Virus record (IMG/VR): IMGVR_UViG_3300037010_000815
Span: 1-28,920 of that record
Origin: a virus
Reading direction: 5' to 3' (one strand)
DNA: 28,920 nucleotides
This document shows positions 23,132-28,920 of this stretch, in pieces. Below the pieces are notes generated by a model. The model was not told where the DNA came from and did no database searches. It saw nothing but the letters and a program-made list of their open reading frames with translations. Within the stretch, counting starts at the first letter, position 1; each line of letters begins with the position of its first letter. The position numbers and the translations under genes were made by a program.

Positions 23132-25123
23132 ATGAATGAACGTGTAATGTTGCTTCGCGATGCGGTTGTGAAAATAACTCAAATGCTTTCTGGCAAGGGG
23201 ATCACGGTAACTCAGCGTGGAATTAACGCTTATGTGAAATGCGATCACAAGGGGCGTCCGACCGTTGTCAATCTGCCATACCTGCCGGATAACGTCACTG
23301 AAGAATTGTGCATGGCAATTCAAGGTTTCTTGGATCACGAGGTCGCGCGCATCATGTTTTCGGACTTCACGTTGATCGGAGAAGCTGAAAAGATCGGCGC
23401 TAAGTCGATGCTCAATATGCTCGAAGATGCACGTATCGAAAAGGCGATGACGCAGCGCTTCACAGGTTCGGGCCATAACCTCTCTGTCACTGGCAAGTTC
23501 TTTCTCGACAAATATAGCACGCCAATGATGCAAGAAGCCGCAGCCGCCGGTGATGCTAATAAGGTGATCGCCGTGTTGATGGTGCCGCTTATTCGCGCAA
23601 TGGCCGGTCAGTTCGTCTTTAAGGAGTACATGAAAGACAAGATGTATATCGTTCAAGGCGTCTATGACAAGATTGCCGACCTGGAGCCGCAAATCGAAGC
23701 GGCAAGCTCGACGCAAGCCTGTCTTGACCTGGCTAAAGAAATCGAAAGTCGTCTGCGTTCCGGCGAAAATAGTAAGGGCGAGAAGTCTTCTGATAAAGAG
23801 GGTGACGACGATGGTAAAGATGGTAAAGATGAGGGCGAAGCCAAGACCAGCAAGGGCAAGTCAAAGAAGGGCGAGAAGAAGTCTAAAGACAAGAAGGGCG
23901 CTTCTAAGTCCGAAGAGACTGAAGAGTCTGAGTCTGAGTCCGAAGCTGAAGCGAAACCGGATAAGAAGTCCGATGAAAAGGGCGAGGGCGAGAGTAAGAA
24001 GTCCGAAAAGAAAGAGGATGAAAGCGAAAAAGAAGACGCCGGTGAAGGCGACGGTGAAGGCGACGGTGGTGGCGATGGCGAAGGCGACGGCGAAGGTGCG
24101 CAAGGCACTAAATTCGAAACGGGCGATACTGGAGCTGTATGGACCGAAATCGACAAGGAGAACAAGAATGGCTTTGATAGTGCTCTGAGCAGCATTATTT
24201 CCAACGCCGCATCAGTCGCGGCAAAAGAGTCCTCATATCTGGTCTACACCAAAGAGGGTGATGTCGTCGAGCCGCTCAAGATTGGCAGCGGATACGATTC
24301 AACCATGTTAGTCGAACTCTCCGACAAGGTTGACCACATGGTCGGTCCGCTTCAAAAGGATTTGGAACGCGCCATTGCCGCGCGTTCGATGGCGACATGG
24401 GAAGCGGGTCGTCGCTCTGGTCGACTGCATGCCGCAAACCTCGCGCGTCTCGCGGTAGATGATGGTCGCGTATTTCGTAGGCGCCAGAAATCCACGAGCA
24501 AGGATGTGGCTGTCGAGCTTGTCGTCGATGCCTCTGGCTCGATGAGAGGCGCAAAAGTTCACCTGGCTACGCAAGCTGCGTATGCCTTGTCGTCCGTGCT
24601 TGAGCGCATCGGCATTTCGAACGAGGTGATCTGCTTCACCACGGGTCAGCCAGCCGTCGATTATGAGACACTCAACGCGGAAACACGGAAGATTGGGCGG
24701 TCATTTACTCGCACCGAAAGTCTCTACATGCCGATTCTCAAGGGCTTTAACGAGCGTCTTAAAACGGACGTGAAGGAGCGTTTCGGCTGGTTGCCAAACT
24801 CGCGCATCTTGCGCAATAACATTGACGGCGAATGTCTCGAAGTGGCCGCTAGACGTCTGCTTGCCCGCCGCGAAGCTGGCAAGGTGATGATTGTGCTGTC
24901 TGATGGCGCCCCAAACGCGAACGGTGACACGTATACACTCGCCACACACTTGAAAAAGGTGGTTGGAGACATTGCTAAGACAGGTATCAATATCGTCGGC
25001 ATCGGCATCATGACGGATGAAGTGCGAAAGTTCTATCCAAAGAACTTGGTCATCAACAATGTCAGCGAATTGCCGGATCGTGTCGTCCGTGAACTGAAGC
25101 ACCTTCTATTAACGCAAGGCTAA
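23132..25123 (+). CDS. CobT-like protein with VWA (MIDAS) domain
   Basis: 663 residues. The N-terminal domain (1-205) contains LDHEVARIMFSDF (68-80) and LEDARIEKAM, as in CobT-type proteins. Residues about 210-322 are an extreme low-complexity linker of K, E, S, D and G. The C-terminal VWA domain has the metal site D466-A-S-G-S-M, then NNIDGECLEVAARRLLARRE, VLSDGAPNANGD and GIGIMTDEVRKFYPKN, closely following the CobT pattern. In cobaltochelatase, CobT works with the AAA+ CobS; the gene at 25276 is its CobS-like partner. No CobN is in the window, so cobalt insertion is doubtful; a remodelling machine of the MoxR/VWA type is more likely. GAGGGGAAATA precedes the ATG. Confidence 0.85.
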   Translation: MNERVMLLRDAVVKITQMLSGKGITVTQRGINAYVKCDHKGRPTVVNLPYLPDNVTEELCMAIQGFLDHEVARIMFSDFTLIGEAEKIGAKSMLNMLEDARIEKAMTQRFTGSGHNLSVTGKFFLDKYSTPMMQEAAAAGDANKVIAVLMVPLIRAMAGQFVFKEYMKDKMYIVQGVYDKIADLEPQIEAASSTQACLDLAKEIESRLRSGENSKGEKSSDKEGDDDGKDGKDEGEAKTSKGKSKKGEKKSKDKKGASKSEETEESESESEAEAKPDKKSDEKGEGESKKSEKKEDESEKEDAGEGDGEGDGGGDGEGDGEGAQGTKFETGDTGAVWTEIDKENKNGFDSALSSIISNAASVAAKESSYLVYTKEGDVVEPLKIGSGYDSTMLVELSDKVDHMVGPLQKDLERAIAARSMATWEAGRRSGRLHAANLARLAVDDGRVFRRRQKSTSKDVAVELVVDASGSMRGAKVHLATQAAYALSSVLERIGISNEVICFTTGQPAVDYETLNAETRKIGRSFTRTESLYMPILKGFNERLKTDVKERFGWLPNSRILRNNIDGECLEVAARRLLARREAGKVMIVLSDGAPNANGDTYTLATHLKKVVGDIAKTGINIVGIGIMTDEVRKFYPKNLVINNVSELPDRVVRELKHLLLTQG

Positions 25124-25176
25124 CAAGAGGCAGGCTATCAACAAAACGCTTTCGGTTTAGACAATAGGCAATCTGT

Positions 25177-25215
25177 GAGGATAAGTCATCAGTGACTTGT
25201 GTTTCCTGATGACTT
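25177..25215. promoter_or_regulatory. Palindromic element, copy F, overlapping a 10-pair hairpin
   Basis: A perfect AAGTCA-TCAG-TGACTT (25183-25198). Its left part AAGTCATCAG also pairs with CTGATGACTT (25206-25215) as a perfect ten-pair stem with a 13-base loop, so there are effectively three half-sites. The 33 bases from 25177 resemble copy E at 19486. There is no good -10 box. It lies in the 150-base gap between the CobT-like and CobS-like genes, about 60 bases before the latter. Confidence 0.6.
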
Positions 25216-25235
25216 TCTTTAATATCTGTTCTGTC

Positions 25236-25260
25236 GCAGCAATGCTGCATTTTAAGCTTT
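25236..25260 (+). terminator. Weak hairpin with T-rich tail in the CobT-CobS gap
   Basis: GCAGC-AAT-GCTGC (25236-25248) is followed by ATTTTAAGCTTTTT. The five-pair stem with a three-base loop is a short terminator or attenuator candidate. It sits close to the CobS-like ribosome site, so a role in translation is as likely. Confidence 0.3.
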
Positions 25261-25275
25261 TTCAAGGAGGTAATG

Positions 25276-26451
25276 ATGACCGACAAAATAACTTGCCAAT
25301 TGTGCAATGCTCAAATTTATTCCGTGCAGTTGCACCTCAAGAATGACCATCCCGAAGAAACGTTGAAGGGTTATATCGCCAAGTTTCCCGAAGCGCCGTT
25401 AATGTCCGAAATGGCAAAGCAAAAACTCGCAGAAAAACGCGCCGTCAAAGCTGTATCAGAAGAGCGCATGCTGGAAATGGCTGGCACCGCCGCGTCTGTA
25501 ACCAAACTGATACCGAGTGGTTCGGTAATCAAGAAGGCGCTGCATGAAGTCTTTAACTTGGGCAACGTTAAGGCCGCTAAGTCCAGCAAGGGCGACCCCA
25601 TCCTCATTTCCGTGATTACATCGGGCGATTTCCCCGACATGGTGCCGGCGGCATCTGATGACTACGTGTATGATATCGACGAACTAAAGAATGTGATCCT
25701 GGCGCTGGAATTGAACATTCCTTGCTACGTCTGGGGCCACAAGGGTTCGGGCAAGTCTGAACTGTTTGAGCAGATTGCGGCGCGTACCGGGCGTGAGTTT
25801 ATGCGCGTTCAGCACACGGTCAACACAGAAGAAAGCCACATTGTTGGTCAGTGGACCGTGAAGGGCGGTCATACCGTGTTCGAACTAGGGCCGCTGCCGT
25901 TGGCGATGATTAATGGTTGGATGTATAGCGCTGACGAATACGACTTCATGCTGCCGTCCGTCTCTTCTGTCTATCAGGCCGTTCTTGAAGGTAAGCCATT
26001 GATGATTAAAGAGGCTGATGCCGCGAACCGCATCATCAAGCCGCACCCGAACTTTCGTTTTGTGGCGACGGGCAACACCAACGGCTCTGGTGACGAGACT
26101 GGGTTGTATCAAGGCACCAACATTCAGAATGCGGCCAACTACGACCGCTTCGGCATGGTGATCCACAAGCAATACATGAAGAAAGCCGCCGAGTCGCAGA
26201 TCCTTCAAAACCGTGTCGGTCTGGTCAAAGAAGACGCCGACAAGATGGTTGAGTTTGCGGGCTTGGTGCGCGAAGCATACGACGGCGCTAAAATCAGCGA
26301 CGTGATTTCTCCGCGTACTTTAATCTATGCCGCAAAGATCGGCGTCAAGCGCGGCAGCTTTCGTCAGGGCATTACGTTGTCCTTCATCAACAAGCTGTCC
26401 AAGATCGACCGCGAGGTCTGTGATGGCTTGGCGCAGAGAATCTTTGGCTGA
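25276..26451 (+). CDS. CobS-like AAA+ ATPase with N-terminal zinc finger
   Basis: 391 residues from the second of two adjacent ATGs (25273 and 25276); AAGGAGG at 25264-25270 is five bases from the second and only two from the first. An N-terminal C-x2-C, H-x4-H finger (CQLCNAQIYSVQLHLKNDH) is followed by a linker. The AAA+ core has Walker A GHKGSGKS (154-161), Walker B with D210-E211 (YSADEYDF), sensor 1 ATGNTN (264-269) and a RFGM box. This is the pattern of phage CobS-like and MoxR-type ATPases. Paired with the VWA gene upstream it should form a ring that remodels a protein target. The target is unknown. Confidence 0.88.
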   Translation: MTDKITCQLCNAQIYSVQLHLKNDHPEETLKGYIAKFPEAPLMSEMAKQKLAEKRAVKAVSEERMLEMAGTAASVTKLIPSGSVIKKALHEVFNLGNVKAAKSSKGDPILISVITSGDFPDMVPAASDDYVYDIDELKNVILALELNIPCYVWGHKGSGKSELFEQIAARTGREFMRVQHTVNTEESHIVGQWTVKGGHTVFELGPLPLAMINGWMYSADEYDFMLPSVSSVYQAVLEGKPLMIKEADAANRIIKPHPNFRFVATGNTNGSGDETGLYQGTNIQNAANYDRFGMVIHKQYMKKAAESQILQNRVGLVKEDADKMVEFAGLVREAYDGAKISDVISPRTLIYAAKIGVKRGSFRQGITLSFINKLSKIDREVCDGLAQRIFG

Positions 26452-26463
26452 TCGGGGGTCACA

Positions 26464-27114
26464 GTGGATCGCAGTAATTTTGACCGATTCTACGCCAACA
26501 ATACCGGCTTGATTCATACTGTGGCTCGCAAGGGCTTTCGCAGACTTCAAGCGATTGGGGCGTCTATTGAATATGAGGATGTGGTGCAGGAATTGACCGA
26601 AGTGTTCATCAAGTCCTTCGACCGCTTTGATGAGGCAAGTGGGAACAGGTTTTCTTCATACTTTGTGCCGGCAGCTTACCGCAAGGTCAATAGTATCGCG
26701 GAAGACTACGAAAAAGAACGGATTGAATTGAAGATTCATTCGTTTGAGGAAATGAACGCCAGGTTGAATGACGGCAACCACATTGAAGAAACTATATGCA
26801 GCGGCATTTCGTCTGTAGAGAATCAGATTGACGCTGGTCGTCTTGCGGTCAGAATCTTGGGGGACTTGTCGCCACTTGCGTCGATGATCGCGCAGATGGC
26901 TATTGACCCGCCGGAGTTCATGGAGCGAGAGTTTTCTGCGGCACAGGCACATGCGGAATACGCCCGTGGCGTTGGCGTAGAGCTTCGCGCTCGTGGCTCG
27001 CTGAACCTATCGTTCGTGTGTTCTGCGCTGGAGAGGGCCGATGTGTTACCAGCTTCAGTCATTCGCTCTGCAAAGAGGGAAGTAATTAAGGTGGTCAAGA
27101 GGAATGTGATATGA
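26464..27114 (+). CDS. Sigma-70 region 2-like factor
   Basis: 216 residues from GTG at 26464, with GGGGGT a few bases upstream. Residues 36-80 (YEDVVQELTEVFIKSFDRFD, then NRFSSYFVPAAYRKV) follow sigma-70 region 2, which binds the RNA polymerase clamp and melts the -10 box. No convincing region 4 is seen; the C-terminal part (about 140-216) is helical and basic at its end. It may be a divergent phage sigma factor that directs host polymerase to phage promoters, or a sigma-like decoy. It follows the CobS-like gene by 12 bases and overlaps the next gene by four. Confidence 0.68.
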   Translation: MDRSNFDRFYANNTGLIHTVARKGFRRLQAIGASIEYEDVVQELTEVFIKSFDRFDEASGNRFSSYFVPAAYRKVNSIAEDYEKERIELKIHSFEEMNARLNDGNHIEETICSGISSVENQIDAGRLAVRILGDLSPLASMIAQMAIDPPEFMEREFSAAQAHAEYARGVGVELRARGSLNLSFVCSALERADVLPASVIRSAKREVIKVVKRNVI

Positions 27115-27770
27115 GCAAACCGACAAATGCGCCAGCTTGCTTTGCGGCGGCCAGCGTTTTCAGTCACGATTCTGAAATCTGCCAGCAATGCTGCGCCTTC
27201 GAGCAATGCGCCAGCGCCTCACTGGAGACTCTCGAAGCGATTAAGGGCATTGTGAATGTTCATGACTTGCTCAAGCGCCACGCTGTGGCACGTAAGGTCG
27301 CGCAAGACGCGATAAAGCAAGCTGATGAAAAACTCAAAGCCGAAATGTCGCCAGGCAATATCGAACAGCCGCTCATGAAGTCTGCCGAGCGCAAAACGCG
27401 CGTCGTCCAAGTGAGATTTGAAATATCGGCAGATGAAGAGCATGTCATCGCTATGTTGCCGGTGAAGCCTCAAAAAGTCGCGTTGTCACTGTGTAAAACG
27501 GGAATGCTTGAGCGCATCAAGAAGGGCGTCGTGGAAGGGCGCAATGCGCTTGTTGAGACAGGGCCAGAATGGTTGCGGGTTGCGTTGAGCTTGCTACTTG
27601 CTGGTGGCTTCTCTAAAAGCGAATTGCGCGAGTCTTTGCAGAACGAATTGGGTTGGACGGAAGGCACCGCAGCTTCGCATGTCAGTATGGCGTCTGTGCT
27701 GATTTTGGCCTTTGGTATCGGCCAACCAAAAGACGGTCGAATTGTTCTATCTCCTACAACGGGCGTTTAA
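27111..27770 (+). CDS. Unknown protein with N-terminal cysteine cluster
   Basis: 219 residues, starting inside the stop of the sigma-like gene (ATGA). The N-terminus has a cysteine pattern C10, C24, C27, C28 and C33 (ICQQCCAFEQC), likely a zinc or iron-sulfur site. A lysine- and glutamate-rich middle follows, then a C-terminal helical region (EWLRVALSLLLAGGFSKSEL, and NELGWTEGTAASHVSM) that could be a helix-turn-helix. Together these suggest a nucleic-acid-binding regulator, perhaps acting with the sigma-like protein, but this is inference from layout only. Confidence 0.72.
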   Translation: MSKPTNAPACFAAASVFSHDSEICQQCCAFEQCASASLETLEAIKGIVNVHDLLKRHAVARKVAQDAIKQADEKLKAEMSPGNIEQPLMKSAERKTRVVQVRFEISADEEHVIAMLPVKPQKVALSLCKTGMLERIKKGVVEGRNALVETGPEWLRVALSLLLAGGFSKSELRESLQNELGWTEGTAASHVSMASVLILAFGIGQPKDGRIVLSPTTGV

Positions 27771-27771
27771 G

Positions 27772-28035
27772 ATGGGTTACGAGACGAAGATTGTGCGGCA
27801 GAGTTTGCCGTCGGGCACGTATTATCCAGCGCTGATGGGCGGAGTGCCTTCGCCAATGGTGGATGGTATTCATAAGATACCACTGTCGTCGCCAGATGAA
27901 CCTGGCGACTGGCGATTTCGCGAAATGCACATCATGCCGGCGATGCAATACAGCACCTCGCCAGGAGCGCTAACGTCGACAGTATTGCCGTATGAATGCT
28001 TAGTAATCTGGGAAAAATATAAGGAAGAAGAATGA
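27772..28035 (+). CDS. Small protein before the polymerase, unknown
   Basis: 87 residues from the ATG at 27772, one base after the previous stop; the frame is open upstream to 27712 but inside the preceding gene. The sequence is rich in proline, tyrosine and glycine (GTYYPALMGGVPSPMVDG near 15-32) and looks beta-rich, with no motif. It overlaps the polymerase start by four bases, so it is co-translated with it. Function unknown. Confidence 0.68.
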   Translation: MGYETKIVRQSLPSGTYYPALMGGVPSPMVDGIHKIPLSSPDEPGDWRFREMHIMPAMQYSTSPGALTSTVLPYECLVIWEKYKEEE

Positions 28036-28920
28036 ACATAAATCACGCACTGTCCGTAAGAAGCGACTTCAGCATCGGCGAATCGCTGTTGCAATTGGAT
28101 CACATCATCGAGAAGGCGAAGGAATTTGGTTACGAGTCCGTCGCTCTGGTGGATACAATGTCGCTTCACGGCATGGTGGACTTCTCAAACAAGGCCAAAA
28201 AAGCGGGCATTAAGCCAATCATCGGCTGTCGTCTGTGGGTCTACGACGATCCAACTTATCGCAAGCCATCGAAGGCATCGGGCGAAAAGGAAAAGCCTAA
28301 TCCCTTCTACGCGCTCAAGGTTTACGCTGTCGACGAGACTGGCGTAAAGTCCTTACTCAAGCTGCTGTCGCGCGCCTTGACGCCGGAATACTTCTACTAT
28401 CATGCCCGCTGTGGCTTGGATGATGTACTGGCGCTGGAGGGCGTTGCGGTATCGACTGGCGATATGTTTGGTCTGTTTCATCACGATGACCATCTGGCGA
28501 TTCTTAAAAAGCTCGGCTCAAAGTTTGGTTGGGACAAGACGTTCGTGGAGCTAGTGCCGATCAACACACCACTGTTCGACACGTTGAATGCAAAGGCGAT
28601 TCAGGCCGCCACTGACGTGAATGCGAAGACGCTGGTGACTTATCCGACGCTCTACAAAGAGCGTGACGATGCCGACACGCTCGAAGTTCTAAATTGTATC
28701 ACCACGAACACGCAAATGAGCGTCGCTTATCGCCCAAAGCAGTTCGTCAAGGATTTTGCATTCGACAAGCCAGAAGACCTGCTTGAGCGCGTCAAAGAGG
28801 CGGCCAAGCGCGTCTCAGTCTGGAACAAAGTTTCAAGTCCGGCACATTGGGCGAATGGCGTCAAAAACATCGAAGTGCTGGCGGGCATGTGCAACTATGA
28901 ATTCAAGAAGCAGGAAGTGT
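28032..28920 (+). CDS. dnaE: DNA polymerase III alpha subunit (DnaE-like), N-terminal part
   Basis: The frame opens at ATG 28032 (GGAAGAAG just upstream) and runs off the window after 296 residues. The start follows the PHP domain of bacterial DnaE: LSVRSDFSIGE, a helix, ALVDTMSLHGMVDFSNKAKK and AGIKPIIGCRLWVY. This family is the replicative polymerase of bacteria; a phage copy would replicate phage DNA with the helicase, primase and ligase encoded upstream. The usual H-x-H of an active PHP site is V-R-S here and the T-D-H motif reads V-D-T, so the proofreading metal site is probably lost, as in E. coli DnaE. The catalytic palm lies beyond the window. Confidence 0.9.
   Translation, partial: MNINHALSVRSDFSIGESLLQLDHIIEKAKEFGYESVALVDTMSLHGMVDFSNKAKKAGIKPIIGCRLWVYDDPTYRKPSKASGEKEKPNPFYALKVYAVDETGVKSLLKLLSRALTPEYFYYHARCGLDDVLALEGVAVSTGDMFGLFHHDDHLAILKKLGSKFGWDKTFVELVPINTPLFDTLNAKAIQAATDVNAKTLVTYPTLYKERDDADTLEVLNCITTNTQMSVAYRPKQFVKDFAFDKPEDLLERVKEAAKRVSVWNKVSSPAHWANGVKNIEVLAGMCNYEFKKQEV

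Noticed and set aside
23662-24204. Minus- and plus-strand alternative frames in the CobT-like gene, 170-180 residues of S/P/F or K/R
   Set aside because: They are low-complexity readings of the GAA/AAG-rich linker, not real proteins.
1-28920. CRISPR arrays, insertion sequences, integrase or attachment sites
   Set aside because: No regularly spaced repeats, transposase motifs or recombinase motifs were seen in the window.

Overview
This window is one stretch of a tailed-phage genome of the long, non-contractile tail (siphovirus) type, almost certainly infecting a Gram-negative bacterium. The evidence is a lambda-like tail-tip block (M-, L-, K- and J-like genes), a large tailspike, a lysis cassette containing a peptidoglycan peptidase and holin-like membrane proteins, and a phage replication block. 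I see no integrase, repressor or attachment site, so a strictly lytic phage is plausible but not shown. Nearly every gene lies on the + strand, tightly packed with 1-14 base overlaps. Base composition is moderate. The tailspike centre, and by eye the far end of the tail-tip gene, are more AT-rich, which fits swapping of receptor-binding parts.

Layout. 1-7069: end of a probable tape-measure gene, tail-tip proteins M, L, K and J, and a DUF4376-type accessory protein. 7129-10995: a tailspike with a pectate-lyase-like fold and a self-cleaving C-terminal chaperone, then a small gene that looks frameshifted. 10996-13301: a hairpin-rich non-coding stretch ending in a terminator, a YiiX-like papain-fold enzyme, a coiled-coil membrane protein (XhlA-like), an M15 endolysin, a holin with a possible overlapping lipoprotein (spanin) gene, a small protein and a strong terminator. 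13302-22991: a metallophosphoesterase with an N-terminal DNA-binding region, PhoH ATPase, an unknown protein, an Hfq-like protein, a DnaB-type helicase, a primase, a WGR-domain protein, small unknowns, an ATP-dependent DNA ligase and a two-helix membrane protein, closed by a terminator. 23132-28920: a CobT-like VWA protein and a CobS-like AAA+ ATPase, a sigma-factor-like protein, two unknowns, and the start of a DNA polymerase III alpha (DnaE) gene that runs off the end.

The phage therefore supplies much of its own replication fork (polymerase, helicase, primase, ligase) and apparently some of its own gene control (sigma-like factor, Hfq-like protein). The most interesting signal is non-coding. 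A palindrome close to AAGTCA-N4-TGACTT recurs in most of the larger gaps between genes. In three gaps (15519, 16298, 19492) a TATAAT or TATACT box follows at exactly the same offset. This looks like a phage-specific promoter or operator family that would tie the modules into one regulon. All functional names rest on reading the sequence and recalled family motifs; no database search was run.
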